64,000 nucleotides of DNA from QVMM01 sp047030855 (GCA_047030855.1 JBKYIJ010000008.1:1736001-1800000), one strand, 5' to 3'. Positions 1 to 9,633 are shown, numbered from the stretch's first letter. Made by a program: numbers and translations. The notes: a model not told the origin generated them from the sequence alone.

Positions 1-1094
1 ACATGATCAAGATCAATAAAACGGAAATTGTATTCCGGCACGGCTTCTCTTAGAAGTGGAGGTATTTCGTAAAAGTCTTTGGCGGTATGATATACCGATA
101 TGAGCAATACGGGCTTATCTCTTTTTATTATGTTTAATCCACCTTTGATTGCAGAGTATTCGGCTCCTTCAATATCCATTTTGATTAATCCCACAGCAGG
201 CATATCTTTATATTCGTTGTCTATAGTGGATATTTGAATGGGTTCTTTTAACCCTTCGCTTATTGCTTGGTTTTCATTTATCGAACATGCCGACAGATTC
301 TCGGGATCTACGAATATATCCATTGAGATTTCCTGATCTCCGATACCTTTTTGTATTGGCGTTATTTTGTCTGTATTATTTATCGCAATGGTTTTTTGCA
401 ACATTTCAAAGTTAGCACTGACAGGTTCATAAGCATATATTGCAGACGGGTTGTAGTTCTTCTCAAGCATTACGGATGTGTCGCCGATGAAAGAACCTAT
501 ATCTAAAAATATTTTACCCGATATATATTCTTTTATTTCCGTTGGCAGATATTTCAGTCCATATTCGTGTATATAGGTATGTTCATGGAACTGATGCCCG
601 ATAGGGAGGTAATAACTTTTACTGTCCTTTCTTAAACACTGAATATCATTCTTTTTCGTACATAGAGAAAGGAGCTGCTCTCTTTCTTTTAAAGCATTTC
701 GTTGAATATCAGAAAGCGGAGCCGAGTCGAAACCGTTTATGACGGATTTTAACCTGTAATCTATAAACGACTTAATGTCAGTATCATTACTTTCGGGATA
801 ATATGATGACGTGTCGAAAACCATGTCGTTATCCAGAAAATATTTTACCATATCGACGGCATAAGGATGCAATGACGGGATTTTTTGCAGCTGATTCTGA
901 TTCGTTTTGGATTGAAGAAAAACCGAATATGCGGGATTATAAGGGTGAAAAATAATTTTTCGCAAAAAAACAGGGAATCGTTGTTTTATCCTGAACAATT
1001 TATCATTATTGCTTTTTCTCTTGAGAGAATTTTGCTGCTTTTCCTGTATCAGTTGAAAAGCCCGGTTAACTACATATTCCCGATCTATAATCAT
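1..1094 (-). CDS. FkbM family methyltransferase (C-terminus cut by window edge)
   Basis: An open frame of 364 codons runs from an ATG at 1094 to the left edge with no stop, so the C-terminus is missing. Around residues 193-205 it has a SAM-binding motif I (FLDIGSFIGD), followed by an acidic loop (YAYEPVSANFEML). Around residue 306 it has MDIEGAEYSAIKGG, the FkbM-family signature. The first ~150 residues are a helical, charged extension without a recognised domain. FkbM enzymes are SAM-dependent O-methyltransferases, often acting on sugars or secondary metabolites; the substrate here is unknown. The start overlaps the stop of the upstream acyl-CoA synthetase by four bases (ATGA), which points to translational coupling. 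There is no signal peptide, so the protein is probably cytoplasmic. Confidence 0.82.
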   Translation of the reverse strand, partial: MIIDREYVVNRAFQLIQEKQQNSLKRKSNNDKLFRIKQRFPVFLRKIIFHPYNPAYSVFLQSKTNQNQLQKIPSLHPYAVDMVKYFLDNDMVFDTSSYYPESNDTDIKSFIDYRLKSVINGFDSAPLSDIQRNALKEREQLLSLCTKKNDIQCLRKDSKSYYLPIGHQFHEHTYIHEYGLKYLPTEIKEYISGKIFLDIGSFIGDTSVMLEKNYNPSAIYAYEPVSANFEMLQKTIAINNTDKITPIQKGIGDQEISMDIFVDPENLSACSINENQAISEGLKEPIQISTIDNEYKDMPAVGLIKMDIEGAEYSAIKGGLNIIKRDKPVLLISVYHTAKDFYEIPPLLREAVPEYNFRFIDLDH

Positions 1095-2749
1095 TTGTCT
1101 TTATCTTCATTTCGGATTTCTACCCTGCGGATTTTTCCGCTGATTGTCTTTGGCAATTCGTCAACAAATTCGATAATACGCGGATATTTGTAAGGAGCAG
1201 TTACTTTCTTTACATGATCCTGTATTTCTTTTTTCAGATGATCGTTTGCCTTGTCTTTGTACTCGTTTGAAAGTATAATTGTTGCTTTCACCACTTGTCC
1301 GCGAGCCTCGTCAGGAACTCCCGTTATGGCACATTCAATGACTGCAGGGTGCGTCATGACGGCACTTTCTACCTCAAAGGGCCCGATGCGGTAACCCGAG
1401 CTTTTTATAACGTCATCGACGCGTCCGATAAACCAGTAGTAGCCGTCTTCGTCTCGCCATGCGACATCGCCTGTATGATATATATTGTCGGAATACACTT
1501 GCCTTGTAAGTTCCTCATCCTTGTAATATCCTTTAAACAAGCCCAGAGGTTTTCCTTTATCCGTTCTGATTATGACTTCGCCCTGTTCTCCGTCTTCGGC
1601 TGAACGTCCGTCATAAGTAAGCAGATCTATGTCATAAACAGGATTAGGGACGCCCATTGATCCGGGTTTTGGTTCTATCCACGGAAAAGTTATGATTGTC
1701 GGAGTGGTTTCCGTCTGACCGAATGCCTCCATCATTTTTATTCCTGTTTTTTCCAAGAAAGTATTGAATACCGAGGGATTCAGAGCTTCTCCTGCCGTCG
1801 TACAATATTCCAAAGAAGAGAGATCATATTTGCCGAAATCTTCTCGGATCATAAAGCGATAGACTGTCGGGGGAGCGCAGAAAGACGTGATTTTATATTT
1901 TCCGATAAGTTTCAGCATTAATTCGGGAGAGAACTTCTCATGATCGTGAACAAGTACACATGCTCCTGCGATCCACTGCCCGTATATTTTTCCCCATACC
2001 GCTTTTGCCCAACCCGTATCGGCAACGGTCAGATGCACGCTGTCCTCGTGCAGATTGTGCCAATAGGATGCGGTTACGATGTGTCCTAACGGATAAGTGA
2101 AATCATGCGCTACCATTTTAGGGTTGGCGGTTGTCCCTGATGTAAAGTACAATAAGGATATGTCATCGTTGGAATTCACAAAATCGGGACGTACGAAAGG
2201 AAACGCTCCTTTTAACCCTTTATGAAAATCGATCCAGCCCGAAGAAACGTTTTCACCACAGGCTATGTAATGTTTTACTGTCGGCGATTCGGCTTTGGCA
2301 TCTTCAATATGTTTTATTACGATCTCATCATTGACGCAAACGATTGCTTTTATTTCAGCCGCATTATTCCGGTATACAATGTCTTTCTTTTTAAGTAAAT
2401 GAGTTGCAGGGATAGCAACTGCTCCAATTTTGTGAAGCCCGAGAATGGCAAACCAGAATTCGTAACGGCGTTTCAGTATCAGCATAACCATATCGCCTTT
2501 TCCTATGCCTAAGGATTGGAAGAAGGAAGCCGTACGATCGCTTTGTTCTTTCATATCCCTGAATGTGAAATCAATGTGTTCATCCCTGTCGTTTGACCAG
2601 CACATTGCTCTTTTGTCGGGATTCGTTTTAGCCCATTCGTCGACAACATCGTATCCGAAATTGAAATTATCGGGAATATTTACCTTGAAATTATTTTTAA
2701 AATCTTCTGTTGAAGCAAATTTTGTCTGCTTTATAAATTTTTCTAACAT
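1091..2749 (-). CDS. AMP-dependent acyl-CoA synthetase (acetyl/medium-chain type)
   Basis: This is an adenylate-forming enzyme that activates a carboxylic acid to acyl-AMP and then acyl-CoA. It has the phosphate-binding loop YFTSGTTANPK near residue 203, AFGQTETT in the middle, YHTGDVAW and GRVDDVIKSSGYRIGP towards the C-terminus, and PKTISGKIRR carrying the catalytic lysine. The frame can be opened 12 codons earlier, but that would overlap the upstream regulator. MLEKFIKQ at 2749 fits how I remember Bacteroidales homologues starting. It lies between an XRE-cupin regulator and an FkbM methyltransferase, with short gaps or overlaps, so the three are probably one operon. The substrate (acetate, branched-chain or aromatic acid) cannot be told from sequence alone. 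Confidence 0.9.
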   Translation of the reverse strand: MLEKFIKQTKFASTEDFKNNFKVNIPDNFNFGYDVVDEWAKTNPDKRAMCWSNDRDEHIDFTFRDMKEQSDRTASFFQSLGIGKGDMVMLILKRRYEFWFAILGLHKIGAVAIPATHLLKKKDIVYRNNAAEIKAIVCVNDEIVIKHIEDAKAESPTVKHYIACGENVSSGWIDFHKGLKGAFPFVRPDFVNSNDDISLLYFTSGTTANPKMVAHDFTYPLGHIVTASYWHNLHEDSVHLTVADTGWAKAVWGKIYGQWIAGACVLVHDHEKFSPELMLKLIGKYKITSFCAPPTVYRFMIREDFGKYDLSSLEYCTTAGEALNPSVFNTFLEKTGIKMMEAFGQTETTPTIITFPWIEPKPGSMGVPNPVYDIDLLTYDGRSAEDGEQGEVIIRTDKGKPLGLFKGYYKDEELTRQVYSDNIYHTGDVAWRDEDGYYWFIGRVDDVIKSSGYRIGPFEVESAVMTHPAVIECAITGVPDEARGQVVKATIILSNEYKDKANDHLKKEIQDHVKKVTAPYKYPRIIEFVDELPKTISGKIRRVEIRNEDKDK

Positions 2750-2774
2750 TCTATACTTTTTGATTTTCGATAAA

Positions 2775-3326
2775 CTAAAATACAATTGCCAAAAATTTTA
2801 CTCTTTTTCCGTCAAGAGCCTTCATTCCGTGAGGAAGGCAGGAGTCGAAATAAATACTGTCCCCTTCGTTCAGAACAATGTCTTTTCCGTTCAGATGGAA
2901 CAACATTTTGCCCTCAAGCACTAAGTTAAATTCATGCCCCGTATGCGAGCTTTTATGTATTTTGTGAATCTCAGGTTTAGGCTCAACCGTAACTACGAAT
3001 ATATCGGCTTTCCTGCTGTTAAACCCTGCCGCCAGAGCTTCGTACTGATAATCTTCTACCCGCTTGATAGCCAATCCTTTCTCTTTACGGGTGATAAAAT
3101 AGCTCTTCATGCGAGGTTCGTCGTCAAACATCAGAGTTGTCAGATCCACTTCGTACTTGTCGGCTATATGTTTCAGCATGCTTATGGAAAAATCGCGTTT
3201 CCCTGCTTCATATTCATCATATTCATCAATCGGAATGTTGCATGATACGGCAAAATCTTCCTTGTTGATGTCCAGCGAATCGCGAAGCCCTTTCAGGCGT
3301 AGTCCTATTTGTTTTAATTCATCCAT
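2775..3326 (-). CDS. XRE-family regulator with C-terminal cupin domain
   Basis: An N-terminal helix-turn-helix of the XRE type (about residues 3-60, starting MDELKQIGLRLKGLRDSL) is followed by a small cupin barrel near the C-terminus (HTGHEFNLVLEGKMLFHLNG and later GDSIYFDSCLPHG). This is the architecture of PuuR-like regulators, in which the cupin senses a small ligand. The frame is open to 3353. However, a TAnnTTTG promoter element lies at 3351-3358, so transcription should begin downstream of that point and the ATG at 3326 is the likely start. The gene heads the operon with the acyl-CoA synthetase and probably controls it, sensing the substrate or product. That role is inferred from position. 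Confidence 0.85.
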   Translation of the reverse strand: MDELKQIGLRLKGLRDSLDINKEDFAVSCNIPIDEYDEYEAGKRDFSISMLKHIADKYEVDLTTLMFDDEPRMKSYFITRKEKGLAIKRVEDYQYEALAAGFNSRKADIFVVTVEPKPEIHKIHKSSHTGHEFNLVLEGKMLFHLNGKDIVLNEGDSIYFDSCLPHGMKALDGKRVKFLAIVF

Positions 3327-3350
3327 ACTTTCTCGTTGTGAAAATTTAAA

Positions 3351-3358
3351 CAAAGATA
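3351..3358 (-). promoter_or_regulatory. Bacteroidota -7 promoter element for the XRE-cupin operon
   Basis: On the minus strand this reads TATCTTTG, a perfect TAnnTTTG. It sits about 25 bases before the chosen ATG of the regulator. No clear -33 TTTG is visible at 19-21 bases upstream. Confidence 0.6.
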
Positions 3359-3417
3359 GTTGTTAAAATTTTTCCGCATAAGAAATTCTTTATAACTTTT
3401 GTTTTATAATCATAAAT

Positions 3418-3446
3418 AAAGGCTGCTATTTTGTATAGCAGCCTTT
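3418..3446 (-). terminator. Intrinsic terminator after the endonuclease gene
   Basis: An 11-bp perfect stem (AAAGGCTGCTA / TAGCAGCCTTT) has a 7-base loop. It lies 20 bases past the endonuclease stop on the minus strand and is followed by a T-rich stretch. It separates this gene from the regulator operon. Confidence 0.8.
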
Positions 3447-3465
3447 AAAATTATTGTACTTTTTA

Positions 3466-5283
3466 TCAATTCATTACTTTAAATACCTTATTGCCAACTC
3501 TTACAATAAAGATTCCTGTTTGATTTCCTAAACTGATAATTTCTTCCTCGCTGTTTTTGGAGATTCCCTGATAAATTGTTTTGCCCAGCATGTTGTAAAC
3601 TTGCAGGATTGTACCGTCGCTTGCTCCGACAATGTGCAATTCTCCGTTCATAACAAACAAACGAACGTTGTTGTCAGTCACATTATTAATACTTGATCCT
3701 GCGGCGCGTGTTATGATTATATTGTTGATACCTACATTTTGTTTATCCTTGTTGTATTGTATTTTTATAGCCCTTGTGCTGCTGCTCAGGTATATTTCAG
3801 GCGTATTGAAATATCCTGTTGTTACGTCGGTGCTTCCATATTGGGCGATAGAGCTTCCCCATGCACTTCCGTTTGTACTTTCGAAAACCGAAACAGTGCT
3901 GTTGACACCGTCCCAAGAATTATAAGGCTTTAATGCGAATTGAAGAAAATCGGGTTCTTCACTGAATTGTACCATAACGGCTGCGTTATTTGCCCTTAAT
4001 CCTAAATCGCCGCTTGCATAAGGCGAAACCGTGCCGCTTGTTGTCACTCCTGCAGGAAGGTTGGACATATCCCAAGGTCCTTTGTAGAATATCATAACAT
4101 CCATATCGTCTGAAGGAGTAATCGGATCGACAGGTTCGGGTGTCGCTAAGCTTGTGCCTGTCAATGTCATATCGACCGATCCAAATTCCGTGCTGCTCAG
4201 ACGAAGCGTTGCCGTGTGAGTTTTATGCTCGTTTGGTTTATAAGTTACTTCAAGTTCATAGCCGTTTACAGCTTCCTGAGCACTGATTGTTGTTTTATTA
4301 ACTGTAAACTGAGTGACGTCGCCGGTAGCTAACTGTATATTTACGGGTTGAGTTAATAAAACTCCTTTAACAAGGATGTTTCTGGTAATGTTTTCTTTTG
4401 TACTGAAATTCAATTCAGATTGTGAAGTCGGTGTGAGCAAAGCAGGCGATGTAGCTTTGTCCGTAACGGTATAATTCTGGTTTGTCTTATCGCCCCAGAT
4501 ATAATCTGTCAGTTCCGGATGATCTATGAATGGATTTCTGTTATACTGCATAGAGAAAATCGTATTGTTCCTGTCTATTTCCTTCTGGTCGACAGGATCG
4601 TTTTCATTCCATTCGAGCAACATATTTATTGCCCAGTCTTTAAACACAGGATAAGTCTCATTGTTGAGCATGCTCAAACCGTCACCGTTCCATCTGTCAT
4701 AATAATCTTCATAACAGGTTACCATGTAAAAATAGGTTCTGGCAAAGTCGCCTTTATATTCGTCGGCAGGTTCGAAAACTTTTCGGATATCACCTCCCGG
4801 ATAGGTGTTTTGTCCGACCTTTACAACTCCGTTGTTGAAATCTTCTATTCCGACGATTCCCAGCGGATTGTTCGATTTTCTGCTATTGGCATCATAATCG
4901 GCAGGATACAGGTTAAGAATGTCATTGTTCGCATCTCCGTAGTCTTTTGACGAACCTGCATCTATTGCCCACCAGCTTCGTGGCATACAGTGTTCCCTGC
5001 TCATCTCCAATACGCTATACGTAGTCCGTTGTGTGTTGGAATACATATCCCAATAATATCCGCCCGGATTCCAGTCTGTTTTTTTGTAATAATAATCTCC
5101 CCAGAATTGAGCGGTAAATGTTGCATATCCCAGAGATACGTGTTGTCTGATAATTGTATGAAGAGCGGTTTTCAGTTCTTCTTTGTTTTTTCCGTCAATG
5201 GCGTCGTAATAGCCGGAAGGTGCCTGTGAAAACAGGGATAGACTGACGGTTACCGTCAGCAGAGAAAGTAAATATTTCCTCAT
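3466..5283 (-). CDS. Secreted endonuclease I with type IX sorting domain
   Basis: The protein has 605 residues. An N-terminal signal peptide (MRKYLLSLLTVTVSLSLFSQ) precedes an endonuclease I (EndA/Bsn-type) domain over about residues 25-270. The domain carries EHCMPRSWW, the conserved catalytic histidine region, and NDILNLYPADYDANSRKSN. A beta-rich middle region follows. The last ~75 residues (NGELHIVGASDGTILQVYNM to RVGNKVFKVMN) look like a type A C-terminal sorting domain for type IX secretion. The enzyme should be exported across both membranes and degrade extracellular DNA or RNA, for nutrition or biofilm turnover. It is a single-gene unit, with its own promoter element at 5323-5330 and its own terminator. 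Confidence 0.9.
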   Translation of the reverse strand: MRKYLLSLLTVTVSLSLFSQAPSGYYDAIDGKNKEELKTALHTIIRQHVSLGYATFTAQFWGDYYYKKTDWNPGGYYWDMYSNTQRTTYSVLEMSREHCMPRSWWAIDAGSSKDYGDANNDILNLYPADYDANSRKSNNPLGIVGIEDFNNGVVKVGQNTYPGGDIRKVFEPADEYKGDFARTYFYMVTCYEDYYDRWNGDGLSMLNNETYPVFKDWAINMLLEWNENDPVDQKEIDRNNTIFSMQYNRNPFIDHPELTDYIWGDKTNQNYTVTDKATSPALLTPTSQSELNFSTKENITRNILVKGVLLTQPVNIQLATGDVTQFTVNKTTISAQEAVNGYELEVTYKPNEHKTHTATLRLSSTEFGSVDMTLTGTSLATPEPVDPITPSDDMDVMIFYKGPWDMSNLPAGVTTSGTVSPYASGDLGLRANNAAVMVQFSEEPDFLQFALKPYNSWDGVNSTVSVFESTNGSAWGSSIAQYGSTDVTTGYFNTPEIYLSSSTRAIKIQYNKDKQNVGINNIIITRAAGSSINNVTDNNVRLFVMNGELHIVGASDGTILQVYNMLGKTIYQGISKNSEEEIISLGNQTGIFIVRVGNKVFKVMN

Positions 5284-5322
5284 GGTAGAATTGTTTTAAT
5301 AAAGTTATTAATGTAGTTAAGA

Positions 5323-5330
5323 CAAATGTA
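5323..5330 (-). promoter_or_regulatory. -7 promoter element for the endonuclease gene
   Basis: The minus strand reads TACATTTG, matching TAnnTTTG, about 40 bases upstream of the ATG at 5283. A -33 element is not obvious. Confidence 0.5.
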
Positions 5331-5420
5331 AGAAATCGAATCTCGTTTAGAGAAATATTATTGTTTAATAATATTAATAACTGTTATGATAGAATGGTTC
5401 TGGCTAAAATATATTCTATA

Positions 5421-7367
5421 TCAGGAAGTGTAAGAATTGAGTTCCTCGGACAATTTTTCCCATTCGGACATTAATTTGTCAAGCTCTTTTTTTAAAACAC
5501 CATGTCTTTCAAAATTATCGTTTGTCGATAAACTTCTGTCAGATGAAAGCAATAATTCAAGATTTGCGATCTCTTCTTCTTTTTTCTCTATGGCTTTTTC
5601 GGTTTCCGATATTTGTTTTTCAAGACGTTTTATGGTTTTATTCAGTTCCTTCCTTTCTTCGTACGACAGGTCTTTATTTTTATCTGCCTCAATATTCGTT
5701 TGCTTTGCTTCGCTAACGTCCTTATTTGTTGGGGATTGTATTTCGAGTTCTTGGAGGTTGACAATTTTCTTTTTTTCAAGAAATTCGTAAATGCCATACA
5801 AATGTTCTTTTACCTGCTGATTGCCAAATTCATACACTTTGTCAACAAGCCCGTCCATAAATTCCCTGTCGTGCGATACTACAATCACGGTTCCGTCAAA
5901 TTCTTTCAGAGCCTCTTTCAGTACATCTTTCGATTTCATATCGAGATGGTTTGTCGGTTCGTCAAGAATCAACAGGTTGACAGGTTGCAACAGCAGTCTT
6001 ATCATAGCAAGACGGCTTCTTTCACCTCCCGACAATACTTTTACCTTTTTGTCGGAAGCTTCACCTCCGAACATAAATGCGCCGAGTATATCCCTGATTT
6101 TAGTCCGAACATCTCCAGTCGCAATATAATCTATGGTTTCAAATACGGTTTTGCTTTCATCGAGCAATTGTGCCTGATTTTGGGCAAAATATCCGATCTG
6201 TACATTATGCCCCAGCTTAAGATTGCCACCGAACTCAATTTCTCCCATGATACATTTCACAAGAGTCGATTTCCCTTCACCGTTTTTCCCGACAAAAGCA
6301 ACTTTATCTCCTCTGTTTATTGTAAAATTGACATTGGAAAAAATGAGATGTTCTCCATAGCTTTTGGATACATTTTCAGCAATAATAGGATATGATCCCG
6401 AACGGGGTGCAGGCGGAAATTTCAGATGCAGGGCGGAGTTGTCTTCTTCGTCGACTTCAATACGATCTATCTTGTCAAGTTGTTTGATTCTTGATTGCAC
6501 CTGAACGGATTTCGTAGCTTTGTATCTGAACCTTTCGATAAATGCTTCCGTGTCCTGAATTTGTTTCTGTTGGTTTTCGTATGCCCTTAGCTGTTGTTCC
6601 CGTCTTTCTTTACGTAAAACAACGTATTTCGAATAATTGACTTTATAGTCGTAAATTTTTCCTAACGAAATTTCAATGGTTCTTTGTGTTACCGCATCCA
6701 GAAAAGCCCTGTCGTGCGAAACGAGAATAACGGCATTGGCTCTTGTCGCCAAAAAATTCTCAAGCCATTGTATCGACTCGATATCCAGATGGTTTGTCGG
6801 TTCGTCCAAAAGGAGAACGTCGGGTTGTTTCAGCAGAAGCTTTGCCAATTCGATTCGCATCCGCCACCCTCCGCTAAATTCGCTGGTTGGTCTGTCAAAA
6901 TCCTCTCTTTTGAAACCTAAGCCTATCAGTGTTTTTTCTATTTCTGCCTGAAAACTAAATCCTCCTGACATCGAAAATTGTTCGTTCAGCAAAACTGATT
7001 TTTCTATCAGGTTATGATATTCTTCCGATTCGTAATCAGTGCGTTCCGATAGCTGTCGATTGGCTGATTTTAATTCATCTTCAATTTTTTTGATATGACT
7101 GAACGCTAACGAGGCTTCTTCAAATACTGAATTTCCGTCGTTGAGTTGCATATGCTGAGGCAAGTAGCCTATCGTAATATCTTTTGGCAGGGATATGTTT
7201 CCGCTTGTTGGAGCTTGTAGTCCCGCAAATATTTTGAGCATGGTAGACTTGCCTGCTCCGTTTTTTCCGACAAGTGCAATTCTGTCTTTCTTGTTAACGA
7301 CGAATGATATATCGGAAAAGAGCGTAAATCCGCCAAACTCTACTGTTAAATTTTCTATTGAGATCAC
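5421..7367 (-). CDS. ABC-F family ATPase (Uup/YdiF-like)
   Basis: Two ABC cassettes sit in one 648-residue chain with no membrane segment. The first has GKNGAGKST, signature SGGWRMRIELAKLL and Walker B VLLLDEPTNHLD. The second has GKNGEGKST, LSGGERSRLAMIRLLL and NLLILDEPTNHLD. A P-site-tRNA-interaction-type linker with many Arg/Lys lies between them. The last ~100 residues are a charged coiled coil (KRLEKQISETEKAIEKKEEE), typical of Uup/YdiF. ABC-F proteins act on the ribosome, relieving stalling or assisting assembly, and some give antibiotic protection. The start codon is GTG (7365-7367), 14 bases after the YigZ-family gene, so the two are co-transcribed. Confidence 0.92.
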   Translation of the reverse strand: MISIENLTVEFGGFTLFSDISFVVNKKDRIALVGKNGAGKSTMLKIFAGLQAPTSGNISLPKDITIGYLPQHMQLNDGNSVFEEASLAFSHIKKIEDELKSANRQLSERTDYESEEYHNLIEKSVLLNEQFSMSGGFSFQAEIEKTLIGLGFKREDFDRPTSEFSGGWRMRIELAKLLLKQPDVLLLDEPTNHLDIESIQWLENFLATRANAVILVSHDRAFLDAVTQRTIEISLGKIYDYKVNYSKYVVLRKERREQQLRAYENQQKQIQDTEAFIERFRYKATKSVQVQSRIKQLDKIDRIEVDEEDNSALHLKFPPAPRSGSYPIIAENVSKSYGEHLIFSNVNFTINRGDKVAFVGKNGEGKSTLVKCIMGEIEFGGNLKLGHNVQIGYFAQNQAQLLDESKTVFETIDYIATGDVRTKIRDILGAFMFGGEASDKKVKVLSGGERSRLAMIRLLLQPVNLLILDEPTNHLDMKSKDVLKEALKEFDGTVIVVSHDREFMDGLVDKVYEFGNQQVKEHLYGIYEFLEKKKIVNLQELEIQSPTNKDVSEAKQTNIEADKNKDLSYEERKELNKTIKRLEKQISETEKAIEKKEEEIANLELLLSSDRSLSTNDNFERHGVLKKELDKLMSEWEKLSEELNSYTS

Positions 7368-7381
7368 TTTAATAATTCATT

Positions 7382-7984
7382 TTAATTGTTGTCAAAAACA
7401 GAAAGGCTTTCGATCTTCTCCAATCTGTCTTTCAATTGCTGAAACTCTGATTGTCTGATTCGTAATGACATAATGCAATCCATGTCGAATTGTTGTTTTA
7501 AAATTTGAGGTTCTAAATCCTTGATAATTTTCATTACGTCATTAAGAAACAGATACTCGAATTTGAACGTAATATCCGCATCGACTGTTTTTTCTATAAT
7601 TTCAGCATTAGCAATAGCTTCGTATGCAGCACCTTTATATGCCGAAATAAGTCCGCTTGTTCCGAGTTTGATACCTCCAAAGTATCTGATTACGAGAACC
7701 AGTACGTTTGTCAATTCATTAGAATTTATTTGTCCGAGAATAGGTTTCCCTGCCGTTCCCGAAGGTTCGCCGTCATCATTCGCCCGAAAATCTTTTCTGT
7801 CATGTCCCAGCATATATGCCCAGCAAATATGGCGAGCATCGTAATACTCTTTTCTGTATTCTTCAATTTTCAGTTTTATTTCCTCGATACTTTCAACAGG
7901 AACGGCAAAGGCTATGAACTTACTTTTTTTTTCTGTAAGCAATCCTTTTGCCGTATCTTTTATTGTTTTAAAAGTATCATTCAT
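7382..7984 (-). CDS. IMPACT/YigZ family protein
   Basis: The protein has 200 residues, the usual length of the family. The N-terminal UPF0029 (IMPACT) domain shows KKSKFIAFAVPV, HICWAYMLG, FRANDDGEPSGTAGKPIL and VLVIRYFGGIKLGTSGLI, the strongest family signatures. A C-terminal DUF1949-like alpha/beta region follows. In eukaryotes IMPACT modulates GCN2. The role of the bacterial proteins is not settled, though a ribosome or translation link has been proposed. Here the gene lies directly upstream of an ABC-F gene and 15 bases downstream of the broken Wzi gene, in one apparent transcription unit. Confidence 0.9.
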   Translation of the reverse strand: MNDTFKTIKDTAKGLLTEKKSKFIAFAVPVESIEEIKLKIEEYRKEYYDARHICWAYMLGHDRKDFRANDDGEPSGTAGKPILGQINSNELTNVLVLVIRYFGGIKLGTSGLISAYKGAAYEAIANAEIIEKTVDADITFKFEYLFLNDVMKIIKDLEPQILKQQFDMDCIMSLRIRQSEFQQLKDRLEKIESLSVFDNN

Positions 7985-7999
7985 TCGGTCGGTTGAATG

Positions 8000-9483
8000 T
8001 TATTTCACATGAAATGTTTTCGATATTTTCATCCGAAAGCCTGTATTATCACCCACCATAGTTGCCGAATCATCATAAGCAAATGCTCCTGAAAACAGCC
8101 ATCCTGTCAGTTTCGGATTTGAATAATTTAACTCAAGAAGGCTTGAAAATTGATTTTTAATATGAATTGATGGTTTTCCCGGAGTTCCCCAACTTCTGGA
8201 ATATGTTACTAATGCTCTGTAGTTAAGATCATTCGTAACATATCCTCCAATACCGCCATGGAAAGCAATTATTCTCGAATTTCTGACATTCAGGGTTTCT
8301 TTGTTATTATATATAGGGGAAGTCAGTAAGGGATTTCCAAGCACGAAACCATAATAGCTGGTGGATATGTATTCCGCGTGGTTATAATAATTGTCGTCGG
8401 CACTTACCTGTATAGGTATTTCCGGCGTTTTATCCCATAAAAAAGGACCGCTTTGATTTTTAGTGTGTATATATTCGAAGAGAATGGATGATATAGGGAA
8501 CTTTCTTTTCAAATTAAACTCCACGCCATAAATTCCGTCAGGAATATTTTTAAATATTACGCCTGAATGATCTTCAAAAAAATGTTCATGATAAGCCTTA
8601 ATTTCATAATTTTCTTTTTTGTAATTAAGGATAAAATGCCAGCTTCCAAAGACATTACCTATAACATTTACCTGATCTGTTGGACTTGAATCACTTCCTC
8701 CTTCCATCGGGACAAGTACTTTAAAAAAGTTTTTGAAAGAACCGGGACTGTTCCCTTTATAACTGTGGTTTTTTAAAAAATTCGCCTCCCCATTGAGTGT
8801 CCATTTCGAGCCCTAATATAAAACTGAAAGGAGAATTTTTTTTCAACCTTCAGATACATATATTTTCTGTGATAGAGTGCATCCTGAGCATAATTTCCGT
8901 CCTTGGCATGATGCTTTTTATATTTATCGTCAAGAAACCATCCGTAAGATATTCCTCCCTGTATGTGTAACCAGTCGTTTGTAAGAGGAATCGGGACAAA
9001 ATCAGGGAATCCTACCTCAATTTGAGGTATTGGACGGGCATTATTGGAAAGAGTTAATCCTCCTGTACTCAGATCTTTATTTTTAAAAGGATTATTCCGT
9101 TCCTTAGCGCCGGCAGACAACCCTAAACTTCTGTATCTTAAATCAACATACCACTGATGAAAATAAAAATCGGTTTGCAGATTATGTGATCCGATAATGT
9201 CGACACCAAGCGAAACATTCAGTTTATCGTTAAACAGCTTTTTATACCCTTTTGTGTTAACTCGCAGGTAACCGTTGTTGTCTTTCTCCGATCCTATTCC
9301 GTAATTATTATTTGTTAGCCAGAAAGGAGCATAATCACCACTGGTAAAAGTTCCTGAAGTTTCTAATTTTATATCAAGACCTTCATTTTTTAGTGGTTCA
9401 GTATCAGTATCTTGAGCTTTGGTTATAAGGCATGAAGCAAAGAATATTGAAACGAATATCAATATATGTTTTTTTGAAATCAT
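8000..9483 (-). pseudogene. Capsule assembly Wzi-like outer membrane protein, two frameshifts
   Basis: Two frames join into one protein of 493 residues once two bases are removed. The N-terminal frame (9483-8773) has a signal peptide ending near SCLITKAQ and Wzi-like text such as SGDYAPFWLTNNNYG and HQWYVDLRYRSLGLSAGAKE. The C-terminal frame (to 8000) continues with beta-strand repeats to RMKISKTFHVK. The first break is at a coding A8 run (8836-8843); dropping one A gives EKNSPFSFILGLEMDTQWGG. The second is at a coding A6 run (8769-8774); dropping one A gives EFFKNHSYKG. Corrected length is 1482 bases, an exact multiple of three. Wzi-family barrels help anchor or assemble surface polysaccharide. 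This is either a pseudogene or a consensus-sequence error. Confidence 0.8.
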
Positions 9484-9508
9484 CTGTCAGTTTTTAACTA
9501 ATTTGCTG

Positions 9509-9516
9509 CAAAAGTA
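9509..9516 (-). promoter_or_regulatory. -7 promoter element for the wzi-yigZ-ABC-F unit
   Basis: The minus strand reads TACTTTTG (TAnnTTTG), 26 bases upstream of the Wzi ATG. Confidence 0.55.
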
Positions 9517-9590
9517 ATAAAAATAGGCATACAATATAAATTAGTTGATAACTAAGCCTGAAAACTCTATATAAGTATGTGCATTTTTAT

Positions 9591-9598
9591 TATATTTG
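9591..9598 (+). promoter_or_regulatory. -7 promoter element for ileS
   Basis: TATATTTG followed by CGG lies 36 bases before the ileS ATG. It is divergent from the wzi promoter in the same 150-base gap. No convincing -33 match was found. Confidence 0.6.
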
Positions 9599-9633
9599 CG
9601 GCAATTTTCAGAAAACAAAGGGAATAATTAGTT

